Below are positions 9,087 to 17,411 of a stretch of DNA of 64,000 nucleotides, piece after piece; position 1 is the stretch's first letter; every line of letters starts with the position of its first letter. The stretch is taken from contig CAXXRT010000060.1 in the NCBI GenBank assembly GCA_963666945.2, positions 1 through 64,000 of the forward strand. The letters run 5' to 3'. Both the position numbers and the translations under genes were made by a program. Source of the stretch: G963666945 sp963666945 (GTDB lineage: Bacteria; Bacteroidota; Bacteroidia; Bacteroidales; Marinifilaceae). The notes under the pieces are model-generated. The model was not told the origin of the DNA, ran no database searches, and was given only the letters and a program-made list of their open reading frames with translations.

Positions 9087-10259
9087 TTATTGTAAAAAAG
9101 TATCGAGTAATTGATGGACTGGTCGGCATGGAGAACGTATACGAGGTAGTTCTTTTACTACGTGCATTCGTCCGTTTTTGCATTTGGGGCATTTTTGCAT
9201 ATCAAAACCTGTGAGTCGTTTTATACGCTCAATAGATGTTTCATCTTCCTTTTTGCCTGACATTACCTTTTCCACAAACGATTCTTCAGGCACAAACTGA
9301 AGACGAAGATTCCGTTTTGTGGTATGGTTGTAAATTCCGTATCGACGGATTTTTACAAACCGTTTGGGCAGTATATGCTGACAAAAGCGATGTAAAAACT
9401 CAACACCAGGTAAACTTACAGGTTTCTTTTGTGCCTTGTCGCGGTAATCTTTTGCAATAAAAGTTACATGCGTATCATTCATCTCAATAATTCTATCGTT
9501 ACTAATGGCTACACGATGCGTGTACTGCCCCAAATACTTTATAACATGTTCAGCATTAGCCATTGATGGCTCGCAATGAACCACCCATCGTTTTTTATAT
9601 GAATCTTGAATAGAATCACTGAAGCCAGCAAGTTTATTCGTTTTTCGCAATGCTCGTTTCATGGCATCTAAATATTTGCCCTTAAAAGCATCGCTCAACT
9701 GATGTATGGGATACAGATAATTTTGATAGGTTCCGATTCGTTTCCAAGTTCCACTGAGTGTGTATCCAGCAGCTGGAACAAGGCAATGGATATGCGGATG
9801 CAACGATAGGTTCTGCCCCCAGGAGTGCAGCACGCAAACAGCACCACTTTCTGCGCCATAATGTGTATAGCCAAAACTACGGAGAGTTTGCCATACCGAA
9901 GCAAACAAGGTTTTATAATATAAGCGAGGATCGAACAGACATATTGTATTTAATTCGTGTGGTACGGTAAAAATAATGTGATAATGGTTTACTGGAAGCG
10001 TTTGGGCAACTAGCTTCTCAATCCACACCGCTTGTTTTGCAGCCAAACATTTGGGACAATGTCTGTTGCCACAGCTGTTGTAACTGTATCGAACTTCTAG
10101 GCAGCAATCACAACGTTCTTCATGTCCACCAAGAGCTGATGTACGACACTGCAGAATATCAAATAGCACTTTCATTTTTTCAGCCGATGGGCGATACTTT
10201 TTAATATATTGCTTTCCGAAACGTTGTATAATATCAGTAATTTCTAAACCTGAACGCAT
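9087..10259 (-). CDS. IS91-family HUH transposase (copy C)
   Basis: 390 residues from ATG at 10259. The N-terminal zinc-binding domain has CDCC and NRHCPKC. The HUH site is SLHPHIHC, and the catalytic Tyr region is YLGQYTHRVAISNDRI. A C-terminal CPKCKNGRMHV zinc ribbon follows. It nicks and transfers a single strand at oriIS during rolling-circle transposition. It starts six bases after the recombinase stop codon begins, so the two genes are one operon. Intact, and therefore potentially active; this fits the identical neighbour copy A. Confidence 0.92.
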   Translation of the reverse strand: MRSGLEITDIIQRFGKQYIKKYRPSAEKMKVLFDILQCRTSALGGHEERCDCCLEVRYSYNSCGNRHCPKCLAAKQAVWIEKLVAQTLPVNHYHIIFTVPHELNTICLFDPRLYYKTLFASVWQTLRSFGYTHYGAESGAVCVLHSWGQNLSLHPHIHCLVPAAGYTLSGTWKRIGTYQNYLYPIHQLSDAFKGKYLDAMKRALRKTNKLAGFSDSIQDSYKKRWVVHCEPSMANAEHVIKYLGQYTHRVAISNDRIIEMNDTHVTFIAKDYRDKAQKKPVSLPGVEFLHRFCQHILPKRFVKIRRYGIYNHTTKRNLRLQFVPEESFVEKVMSGKKEDETSIERIKRLTGFDMQKCPKCKNGRMHVVKELPRIRSPCRPVHQLLDTFLQ

Positions 10260-10262
10260 GGT

Positions 10263-11161
10263 TTATCTTCGGTTATAGAGCGTATCGAGCGGACTATGTG
10301 GTTTGATATGTTCACATTGGGCTACATGCAGGTAAATCATTGTGGTAGTTATCTCAGCATGTCCTAAGAGTTCTTTCAGGGTAACAATATTTAGTCCCTC
10401 TTCCAAAAGATGAGTAGCATAACTATGGCGGAGTGAGTGGAGGTTTACTTCTTTGGTAATGGAGGTTTTCTTTAAGTTTTCTCGCATAATCCACGATAAA
10501 CCTTTAACACTATATTTTCCACTAGCATCCTTTCCGTTAAAGAGCCATAGGTGCGGATTTTCGGCAGTAAGGTATTTCTTTAAGCCAATAGCCATGGTTG
10601 GCGAAAGTGGAACAATACGATCCTTCTTATACTTGGTTTGTCTGATGTGGATGGTCATCCGTTCAAAATCAACATCCGATATCTTAAGATTGATAACCTC
10701 TTGTCCTCGCAATCCGGCAGAATAAATGAGAGTGAGTACGATGCGTTGTTTAAGTAATATAGGAGCGGCAAAAAGTTCCTTTAGTTCCTGTCGGTTAAGA
10801 ATAACGGGCAGTTTAGTGCCACCCTTTAACGATGGTAAAGCAATGGCTTTTTTATTCATGCCCAATAAGCGATAATAATACCGCAAGCCGTACACCATGT
10901 GCTTAAAGCTGCTGCGCGATGGTGATTTAGGATCACGAGCCAGAGCAACGAGGTATTCGTTAATCTCATCCTCACTAATGTTTTCAGGTAGTTGTTTGAA
11001 GTGTATTACAAACAAGGCTATACGCCTAATGTAGTTGTTTAAAGTACTCTTACTCTGCCCACGCAAGGTTACTTGATGGCTAAGTTTAGTTACAACAGAA
11101 GAAAATTCAGGAACGAAAGTAATAGCTTTTTCAACAATGGTTAATCCTTTTTTTTACGCAT
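10263..11161 (-). CDS. IS91-associated tyrosine recombinase, IntI/XerC-like (copy C)
   Basis: The domain is open from about 11155 to 10263. It has a core-binding domain (STLNNYIRRIALFVIHF, YGLRYYYRLLG), then the catalytic Arg (SAGLRGQEV), HSLRHSYATHLLEEG (HxxR), LLGHAEITTT (His) and the nucleophile MIYLHV (Tyr). The C-terminus is SPLDTLYNRR, resembling the SPLDAL end of integron integrases. A TTG at 11066 gives 267 residues, but conserved sequence continues upstream (VEKAITFVPEF; copy B has IERACLSIPKF). The only ATG, at 11161, is out of frame across a run of eight A. The start was therefore placed at 11161 and presumes slippage. It probably assists insertion of the element; specificity for attC-like sites is an inference from its insertion sites. 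Confidence 0.75.
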
Positions 11162-11267
11162 AGTATCTAATTTATTTATTAAGTATTTCTTTAATATAAT
11201 AATAATTGTCTATATAATTATTATTACTATATTTGAAATAAGCTATCCCGTAGGGATTTAGTTCAAC

Positions 11268-11394
11268 AATAAATATACGTAATGCGGGGCGATTTGGTAA
11301 ATTTGATATTTAGAATTTTTAATAAACAACGTAGCGGTTTGATAGTGAAGTGCCTTGAAATCCCGCACTAGGCATATTCGAGCCGTTACCGCTC
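11268..11394. repeat. Right part of attC-like site split by IS copy C
   Basis: Arm AATATACGTAATGCGGGGCG (about 11272-11291) pairs with CCCGCACTAGGCATATTCG (about 11362-11380). The core is GTTACCGCTC at 11385-11394. Together with 8794-8808 this reconstructs one attC-like site. Confidence 0.65.
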
Positions 11395-11411
11395 ATTTAA
11401 TATAAAACGAA

Positions 11412-12125
11412 ATGAAAAGAATAATAATACTTGGATATTTAATATTACTGAATATAACAGGATATTGTCAGAAGGAAAACTTTATTGAACATGTTGATAA
11501 GTATACTATAATTGCTACAGAAACAGACTCGGTTACTTTCCCCCCTTATTTTAAACATCCAAACGAGATAGACTCTATTTCAAAAATATATAGTAATTGC
11601 CAAATGGAAGCTCGTGCAATTGAGGAGTTTCAACTGAAAAGTTATTCAGTAAATGTCAATGTTGACAGTAAAGATAGAATCGTAAGACTTCAAAATGGAA
11701 AGGAAATAAGGTTATCCCCCAATTACCAAAATGGAGAGGTTGAATATGCATTCGAGAAAGAATTTAAGGACTTTGGCTTTCTTCTTTTTAGAGTACAGTG
11801 GTATGAGGGGAATGACTATTTTCTTTTAGATACTAAAACAGGAGAAAAAAAATATACAATAGGTAGAACGTACTTTAGTAATGATAAAAACTTTGTTATA
11901 AGCATTAACAACGATATTTTAGCTGAATATTCGTACAATGGATTTCAACTGTTTAAAATTGAATCGAATGGAAAACTAAATCAGATATGGAAGTTTTCAC
12001 CGAATTGGGCTCCTGAAAATATAAAATGGGTAGATAATGAAACGTTAATTGTGAAAGGATATTATTATGCTGAAAGATTGGAGAAAAAGACCTTTTATAA
12101 AATGATAAAGATTAGCGAGCGGTAA
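11412..12125 (+). CDS. Secreted or envelope hypothetical protein in a cassette
   Basis: 237 residues with an N-terminal signal peptide (MKRIIILGYLILLNITGYC; SPI or weak lipobox). The mature part is rich in Asp, Lys and aromatic residues, with strands such as FLLFRVQWYEGNDYFLL, suggesting a beta-rich exported protein. No family is recognised. The cassette boundaries are clear: start TTACCGCTC (11386-11394) and end GAGCGGTAA (12117-12125) are perfect reverse complements. The latter contains the stop codon. Confidence 0.65.
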   Translation: MKRIIILGYLILLNITGYCQKENFIEHVDKYTIIATETDSVTFPPYFKHPNEIDSISKIYSNCQMEARAIEEFQLKSYSVNVNVDSKDRIVRLQNGKEIRLSPNYQNGEVEYAFEKEFKDFGFLLFRVQWYEGNDYFLLDTKTGEKKYTIGRTYFSNDKNFVISINNDILAEYSYNGFQLFKIESNGKLNQIWKFSPNWAPENIKWVDNETLIVKGYYYAERLEKKTFYKMIKISER

Positions 12126-12320
12126 CAATAGTTAAATACCATAGGGGGGCCAAAGCTATTCAGCAAGGAATTCTCATTCTGCCACTTCAGTTACAAACAA
12201 AATTATTATATTTACTATCAGAATAATACGAAAGCTGATATTTAACTGGAAGTAGGTTTTGACCTCAGTGGTTATCTATTTCCCTACGGTACTTAGCAGA
12301 CAACTTTGGTGTGCAATGCC
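12117..12320. repeat. attC-like site, degenerate core
   Basis: It opens with GAGCGGTAA. Arm TTAAATACCATAGGG (12135-12149) pairs with CCCTACGGTACTTA (12282-12295). The expected GTT core is altered (CTTTGGTGTGCA, about 12309-12320), yet GTGTGCA is complemented by TGCACAC at the next site (14088-14094). About 90 bases of the middle show nothing else. Confidence 0.5.
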
Positions 12321-12363
12321 AAAAGACGAAACAGCAACCATTGAAACATTGGAACATTAGATA

Positions 12364-13335
12364 ATGGAAAATATAATAACGGCCAAAAACCTGACCAAAA
12401 AATATGATGACTTTATTGCAGTCAATGATATATCATTTGGTGTAAATAAAGGTGAAATATTTGGATTTTTAGGACCTAATGGAGCAGGAAAGACAACCAC
12501 AATAAATATGCTGATTGGAATGGCAAAAATTTCATCAGGTAATATTTATTACAACGGCAAAGACCTGACAAAAAACATAAAAAAAGCACAGGAAATTATT
12601 GGTGTTGTTGCCGATGAAAGTAATTTATATGATGAAATGAGCGGATATGATAACCTTTGTTTTTGTGGTTCTTTATATGGTCTTACAAAAATGGAGAGAG
12701 AAACAAAAGCTACAGAATTATTAAAAAAATTCCAATTGACAGATGCTGCAAACAAAAATTTTAAGGCGTATTCAAAAGGAATGAAACGAAAACTGACAAT
12801 TGCAGCAGCTTTAATCCACAATCCGCAAATTTTATTTTTAGATGAGCCAACCACAGGTATTGATGTTGCAAGTGTAAGGCAAATAAGGGATATGATAAAA
12901 AAAATGAATGAAACCGGAACTACCGTTTTTTTAACAACTCATTACATAGAAGAAGCAGAAAGACTATGTGATAGGGTTGCATTTATAAATAATGGTAAAA
13001 TTATACAAATTGATTCGGTTGAAAATTTATTGAACGAAACAAAAGAAGCAAATATAATTGAGGTGGTTTTTGAGACTAACAGCTATAACAAAGAAGAATT
13101 GTTATTAAAACTAAATCAACGATTTACAAGCATTAAATGCAGTTTGAAAAACCTGAATACAATCAAGATTTTAAGCCCTGATAAAATTGATATTTCGCCT
13201 ATTGTATCATTCTTATCATTGGAGAATATTTTCATTACCGAAGCAAAATTAATTAGACCGACACTAGAAGATGTTTTTGTGAAAATGACAGGCATTGAAA
13301 TTGATTTAATGAAAAAAGAGAAAGAGAAGAAATGA
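12364..13335 (+). CDS. ABC transporter ATP-binding protein
   Basis: 323 residues. Walker A is GPNGAGKTT at about residues 39-47, the signature is YSKGMKRKL, Walker B is LFLDEPTTGID, and the H-loop lies in LTTHYIEEAE. The extra C-terminal 90 residues are typical of the DrrA/NatA class of ABC-2 exporters. It energises the permease encoded next (overlap of four bases, ATGA). It is carried with that permease as a two-gene cassette between attC-like sites. The substrate is unknown; drug or lipid export is the usual role. Confidence 0.9.
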   Translation: MENIITAKNLTKKYDDFIAVNDISFGVNKGEIFGFLGPNGAGKTTTINMLIGMAKISSGNIYYNGKDLTKNIKKAQEIIGVVADESNLYDEMSGYDNLCFCGSLYGLTKMERETKATELLKKFQLTDAANKNFKAYSKGMKRKLTIAAALIHNPQILFLDEPTTGIDVASVRQIRDMIKKMNETGTTVFLTTHYIEEAERLCDRVAFINNGKIIQIDSVENLLNETKEANIIEVVFETNSYNKEELLLKLNQRFTSIKCSLKNLNTIKILSPDKIDISPIVSFLSLENIFITEAKLIRPTLEDVFVKMTGIEIDLMKKEKEKK

Positions 13336-14066
13336 AATCAAGTATCGCTTTTTGGAATATTCTCTCAAAAGACATGAGAAATTACTATCTGAAACCGCCA
13401 AATATCAGTTGGGGAATAATTTTTCCATTTGCTTGGATGTTGATGATGTTTATAAAAACCAAAGCCACTTTTAACATTGAAGAAGTTTTCCCAGGAATTG
13501 TAGGCATGTCAATTCTCTTTGGAACAACATCAATGCTTTCGGTAACAATTACATTTGAAAGAAAATCAAGGTCATTTGAACGATTGTTATTAGCTCCGAT
13601 TAGTATTAAATTGCTTATAATGGCAAAAATAGCAGGAGCTATATTATTTGGCATTTTTAACAGCATTGTTCCTGTTTTGTTTTCAGTTTTGTATTTTAAA
13701 GCAACAGTTGTTAACTGGACAATGCTAACAGTAGGAATAGTGCTTTTATCAATCATTTCAACATTACTAGGACTCTTTATTTCTGTTTCTGCGAAAGAGG
13801 TATTTGAAGCACAGACTTATTCTAATTTTTTTCGCTTCCCGATGATTTTTCTATGTGGATTATTTGTGCCAGTTGTGTCATTACCAATTTTTATTCAACC
13901 TTTATCATATATTTTACCTGTAACATATGGAGTTGATATTTTGAGATTTTCTATTTCTGGAAATAATTCAATATCAATATATTTTGACTTGATTTTTGTT
14001 ATGGCTTTTTGTTTAATCTTATTTTGGATTAGCTTATTGAATATTAGGAAAAAATGGATAAAATAA
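13332..14066 (+). CDS. ABC-2 type transporter permease
   Basis: 244 residues with six hydrophobic segments (about 25-45, 58-75, 100-125, 135-155, 165-190, 215-237). The family segment with FFRFPMIFLCGLFVP lies between segments five and six. It forms the membrane pore partner of the ATPase encoded at 12364-13335 and overlaps it by four bases, so the two are translationally coupled. Specificity cannot be inferred. Confidence 0.88.
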   Translation: MKSSIAFWNILSKDMRNYYLKPPNISWGIIFPFAWMLMMFIKTKATFNIEEVFPGIVGMSILFGTTSMLSVTITFERKSRSFERLLLAPISIKLLIMAKIAGAILFGIFNSIVPVLFSVLYFKATVVNWTMLTVGIVLLSIISTLLGLFISVSAKEVFEAQTYSNFFRFPMIFLCGLFVPVVSLPIFIQPLSYILPVTYGVDILRFSISGNNSISIYFDLIFVMAFCLILFWISLLNIRKKWIK

Positions 14067-14084
14067 CATAAAGAAAATAAGGCA

Positions 14085-14222
14085 CATGCACACAACATCG
14101 TGTATTGTGCATTTGGCGGATAGTGCTAATATCAAGGGTGTTGCATGTAATAAATGGTGTAACGGTTTGACATGTTAGTGCTTCTAATCGCCAAACGACA
14201 CCATACACGTAACCGTTATATG
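14085..14222. repeat. attC-like site
   Basis: Arm CGTGTATTGTGCATTTGGCG (14099-14118) pairs with CGCCAAACGACACCATACACG (14189-14209) with a bulge. The core is GTTATATG (14215-14222). The opening TGCACACAA complements the degenerate start of the ABC cassette. Confidence 0.75.
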
Positions 14223-14237
14223 AAATGAATAAAAACT

Positions 14238-15107
14238 ATGAAAATACCTGTATTTACATTAAATGCATTTGCCAAGACTGAAAAAGGAGGCAATCCCGCC
14301 GGAGTCGTTTTAAATTCTGATGGCCTTTCAGATGAGCAAATGTTAGCGGTCGCCAAAAAAGTTGGATTTTCAGAAACGGCATTCGTTCAAAAATCAGATA
14401 AAGCTGATTTTAGAGTCAAATTTTTTACTCCAAGTGGCGAAGTTGATCTTTGCGGACATGCAACAATTGCTACGTTTTATTTGCTAGGAAATAAGCAAAT
14501 CATCCGACCTAGCAAATACAAACAAGAAACAAAAGCAGGAATTTTAAAAATCGAGATTCTGCAAGATGGTTCAGTGCTCATGGATCAAAATCCACCACAA
14601 TTTTTTGATAAAATAGACAAAAAAACAATAGCAGAATCTCTTAATATCTCCGCAGAAGTCATAGTGGATGATTTGCCAATTCAAATAGTATCAACAGGAC
14701 TAAAAGATATTTTTATTCCTGTAAAATCTCTCGATCAATTAACGCAAATAAAACCAGATTTTGAAAAAGTGAAAGAGATCAGTAAAAAATTTGACGTAAT
14801 CGGCTATCATTTATTTGCTCTAGAAACAAAATTTGGAACGACAGCACATTGCAGAAATCTAGCCCCTTTGTACGATATAGATGAAGAAGCAGCAACAGGG
14901 ACTTCAAGTGGAGCTCTAAGTTGTTATCTTTTCAAATATGGAAGAATAAGTGAATCACAAATAAATGATCTGATTTTTGAACAAGGTTACTCAATGAACA
15001 GACCATCAGAAATCAAGGCAAAGCTGGACATAAATGGAGAAGAAATAACCAGAGTAAGAGTTGGCGGGATTGCCTCCAATATTAAACAAATCGAAGTGGA
15101 TATTTAG
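14238..15107 (+). CDS. PhzF family epimerase/isomerase
   Basis: 289 residues, the usual length. The N-terminal motif FTLNAFAKTEKGGNPAGVV and the catalytic-site region DLCGHATIAT are diagnostic, as are the second-lobe motifs FGTTAHCRNLAPLYDIDEE and ATGTSSGAL. The family includes phenazine-pathway PhzF and many uncharacterised isomerases; no phenazine genes are nearby, so the substrate is unknown. A single-gene cassette: TTATATG with the following AATGAATAAA is largely complemented by TTTATTCACATCACATAA at its end (about 15 of 18). Confidence 0.92.
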   Translation: MKIPVFTLNAFAKTEKGGNPAGVVLNSDGLSDEQMLAVAKKVGFSETAFVQKSDKADFRVKFFTPSGEVDLCGHATIATFYLLGNKQIIRPSKYKQETKAGILKIEILQDGSVLMDQNPPQFFDKIDKKTIAESLNISAEVIVDDLPIQIVSTGLKDIFIPVKSLDQLTQIKPDFEKVKEISKKFDVIGYHLFALETKFGTTAHCRNLAPLYDIDEEAATGTSSGALSCYLFKYGRISESQINDLIFEQGYSMNRPSEIKAKLDINGEEITRVRVGGIASNIKQIEVDI

Positions 15108-15116
15108 TTTTTATTC

Positions 15117-15247
15117 ACATCACATAACACGGCATATACGGCTACAGTTTGCTCCGTACCTCCGCAAACCTCCGCCCATATTGCACGGGTGTAGCCTGAC
15201 GGCTATTATACACCCATGCAACATCGTATATGCCGAAACGTTAGCAT
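15117..15247. repeat. attC-like site with nested hairpin
   Basis: Arm ACACGGCATATACGGC (15126-15141) pairs with ATCGTATATGCCGAAACG (15223-15240). The core is GTTAGC from 15240. The loop holds a second hairpin: TTGCACGGGTGTAGCC and GGCTATTATACACCCATGCAA around TGAC (15181-15221). Confidence 0.7.
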
Positions 15248-15329
15248 TAATTGTAAACAAATTTATGATATATATTTTTTTTAAAAAAAGGAGGATATTA
15301 ATTATCTTTAGGTTTGTAAATTTCAGGAT

Positions 15330-16184
15330 ATGACAAAAGAAACAGCAATAAAATTATTTCAGGATCAAAGAGTTCGAGTTCATTGGGACAATAACCAAGA
15401 AAAATGGTATTTCTCAATTGTTGATGTAATAGCAGTATTAACCAAAAGCATAAATCCTCAAGCATATTGGAGAAAATTAAAGGAAAGGCTTAAAAAAGAG
15501 GGAAATGAAACCGTGACGAATTGTCACGGGTTGAAAATGGAAGCTGCGGATGGTAAAATGAGAATGACAGATGTTGCTGATACAGAACAGTTATTAAGAT
15601 TAATTCAATCAATTCCTTCACCAAAAGCAGAACCATTTAAAGTCTGGTTAGCAAAAGTTGGATACGAAAGAATTGAGGAAACCGAAGACCCGGAAAAGGC
15701 ATTCGAGCGTGCAATGGAAACCTATTTGAAAAAAGGTTACTCTAAAAACTGGATAAATCAACGATTAAAAAGTATAGAGGTTAGGAAAGATTTGACTGAC
15801 GAATGGGAAGTTCGTGGAGTTAAAAAAGGGCTTGGGTTTGCAATACTTACAGATGAAATAACAAAAGCATGGGCAGGGTTAACAACACGAGAATACAAAG
15901 ACCTTAAAGATTTAAAGAAAGAGAATTTAAGGTACAATATGACTAATTTGGAATTGGTTTTAAACATGTTAGCCGAGGCAACGACGACAGAGATTTCAAG
16001 AGAAAAAAAGCCAAAGACATTTTCTGAAAGCAAGAAAATAGCAAATCAAGGAGGGACAATAGCTGGAAATACAAGAAAAGAGATTGAGGAAAAAACAGGT
16101 AAAAGTGTAATATCTCCGTTGAATTCTAAAAAACCAGGTAAAGGTGAAAACGAAAAAGTAGAAGGCAAGGAGCTTAGAGAATAA
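15330..16184 (+). CDS. Bro-N domain protein (DinD-like)
   Basis: 284 residues. Residues about 1-110 match the Bro-N domain (VRVHWDNNQEKWYFSIVDVI...YWRKLKERL, then DVADTEQLLRLIQSIPSPKAEPFKVWLA). The rest (YLKKGYSKNWINQRLKSIEVR, ILTDEITKAWAGLTTREYKDLK) is the DinD/damage-inducible-like extension common in Bacteroidota. Bro-N proteins bind DNA and are frequent in phages and mobile DNA. The tail is rich in Lys and Glu. Codons for VTNCHG include the inverted repeat CCGTGAC-GAATT-GTCACGG (15512-15530). It is a single-gene cassette. The start was taken at the ATG at 15330. Confidence 0.85.
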   Translation: MTKETAIKLFQDQRVRVHWDNNQEKWYFSIVDVIAVLTKSINPQAYWRKLKERLKKEGNETVTNCHGLKMEAADGKMRMTDVADTEQLLRLIQSIPSPKAEPFKVWLAKVGYERIEETEDPEKAFERAMETYLKKGYSKNWINQRLKSIEVRKDLTDEWEVRGVKKGLGFAILTDEITKAWAGLTTREYKDLKDLKKENLRYNMTNLELVLNMLAEATTTEISREKKPKTFSESKKIANQGGTIAGNTRKEIEEKTGKSVISPLNSKKPGKGENEKVEGKELRE

Positions 16185-16200
16185 ACGATGAAATGTAACA

Positions 16201-16262
16201 ATAGCTAAAAAATCATACCTATCCTACAGGGCAGTAACGATTTTTAGCAAACACCGTTAGCG
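16201..16262. repeat. attC-like site, short (62 bp)
   Basis: GCTAAAAAATC (16204-16214) pairs with GATTTTTAGC (16239-16248). The core is GTTAGCG from 16256. Confidence 0.6.
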
Positions 16263-16308
16263 GTTATTTAGATCGTGACATTTGAGATAATCCATTAAAT
16301 AGAATTCA

Positions 16309-16473
16309 ATGAAAAAGATGTATTTTAATATGATCATAATTATAGTAATAGCAGTATTTTTAACATTGCTTGATATGTTTGATTTACTTGAAAAATCAGC
16401 AAAGTTTATGCTAATACCAATTTTGATATTTTACTTTATCGGTCAGTATTCAGAAAAGAAGTTTAAGAAATAA
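16309..16473 (+). CDS. Small two-helix membrane protein (54 aa)
   Basis: It encodes MKKMYFNMIIIIVIAVFLTL, a short acidic turn (DMFDLLEKSAK), a second hydrophobic helix (FMLIPILIFYFIG) and a basic tail (EKKFKK). The gene lies 45 bases after the attC core at 16256-16262, in the cassette orientation. Hairpin-type small membrane proteins are frequent as toxins or regulators, but nothing here proves a function. Confidence 0.5.
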   Translation: MKKMYFNMIIIIVIAVFLTLLDMFDLLEKSAKFMLIPILIFYFIGQYSEKKFKK

Positions 16474-16483
16474 AAGTAAGAAC

Positions 16484-16537
16484 TCTCACAACTGTGCTAG
16501 TTTTAGTATTTTTGATTTCTTTCACAGGTGTGCGAGA
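16484..16537. repeat. Inverted repeat, possible decayed attC-like site or terminator
   Basis: TCTCACAACTGTG (16484-16496) pairs with CACAGGTGTGCGAGA (16523-16537). No GTT core is visible and no U tract of note, so its identity is open. Confidence 0.4.
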
Positions 16538-16554
16538 ATTTTAGAAATTTAATA

Positions 16555-17249
16555 ATGAGTGAATTAATAATATATAAAGATTTTTCCAATCCGTAATAGA
16601 CACTATAAATGACGCTAAATATAAAGCGTATAAATCGGTTAATAAATTTAATATCGGTCAAAATTTTGAAATAGGAAAATTGATTGTTCAAAATCAAGAA
16701 AAATATGGTTGGGGTAAATCTATTGTTGATAAATTATCGAAGGATATAAATAGAGTAATTGATGCTGTTACGGGATATTCTTCTCAGAATTTATGGAGAA
16801 TGAGACAGTTTTATTTAGAGTATAGGGATAAACCAGATTTACTTGAACTCACTAAAAACATACCGTGGGGACAAAACCTGTTAATTCTTCACAAGATAAA
16901 AACAGATGATGAAAAATTATATTATCTGACTGCAACTGATAAATTAGCATGGAGTAGAGCTGTCCTGTTAAATCAGATAAAAGCTGAAGCATCTCAGAGA
17001 TATTTAACCGATAAAAAAGCGAATAATTTTGATAAGACATTACCTACAATTGGAATAATATTATGCCCGGTAAAGGACAACATCGAAGTTGAATTTGCAC
17101 TTAGACCAAGTAATAAACCAATAGGCGTTTCGGAATATAGTTTAACTGATAAATTACCCGAACAATTTAAAGGTAAGGTACCCACAGCTAAAGAACTTAA
17201 AAAAATGCTAACAAAAGCTATACGTAATACAGGTGAAAGTGAGTATTGA
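16555..17249 (+). pseudogene. DUF1016/PDDEXK nuclease, frameshifted and lacking its core
   Basis: It begins MSELIIYKDFSNP at ATG 16555, then loses one base near 16593. The DUF1016_N domain continues in another frame (INDAKYKAYKSVN, EIGKLIVQNQEKYGWG, NLWRMRQFYLEY) with IPWGQNLLILHK. After KKANNFDKTLP it jumps directly to TIGIILCPVKDN and FALRPSNKPIGVSEY, which form the C-terminal end of the family. The intervening 100 or so residues, which hold the PDDEXK catalytic site (the YHLEVGG and FYIDLLFY region), are absent. Intact relatives (YhcG-like) are about 330-370 residues. The remnant cannot be a nuclease. Confidence 0.75.
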
Positions 17250-17306
17250 AGTGGATGAAGTATAATTGAAATTTGAATAATAATAATTGAAAATAAGTAT
17301 AATAAA

Positions 17307-17341
17307 ATCCCGCACTACGCATAGCTGAGAACGTTGTAAAC
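17307..17341. repeat. attC-like right half
   Basis: The right arm CCCGCACTACGCATAGC (17309-17325) and core GTTGTAAAC (17333-17341) resemble the right half of the site at 11362-11394. No matching left arm was found upstream, so the left half is probably deleted. Confidence 0.5.
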
Positions 17342-17411
17342 AATTTAAAGAGAGCACATTTATTAGAATTTTTAGTATCTAAATTCAAATAATATAATAA
17401 TTTTAAAGAGT

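Larger units (their letters stand above)
8809..11267 (-). mobile_element. IS91-like element copy C, complete
   Basis: About 2.46 kb. The minus-strand order is tyrosine recombinase (10263-11161) then HUH transposase (9087-10259). The oriIS side contains the perfect hairpin GGTCTGTAAGACC at 8820-8832. The terIS side ends in hairpin ATCCC-GTA-GGGAT and GTTCAAC. The upstream 725 bases are identical to copy A. The element splits an attC-like palindrome. Ends were set by the flanking AATAAATA repeat and the point where identity to copy A ceases. Confidence 0.8.

Noticed and set aside
10263..11161. The IS-borne recombinase was considered as a true integron integrase for the array.
   Set aside because: It is physically part of an IS91-like element that is repeated, and nothing like an attI site or Pc promoter is seen beside it; only a similarity to IntI is claimed.
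15061..15333. A plus-strand ORF of 90 residues across the end of phzF and the following spacer.
   Set aside because: It overlaps phzF in another frame and runs through an attC-like palindrome; the translation has no protein-like pattern.
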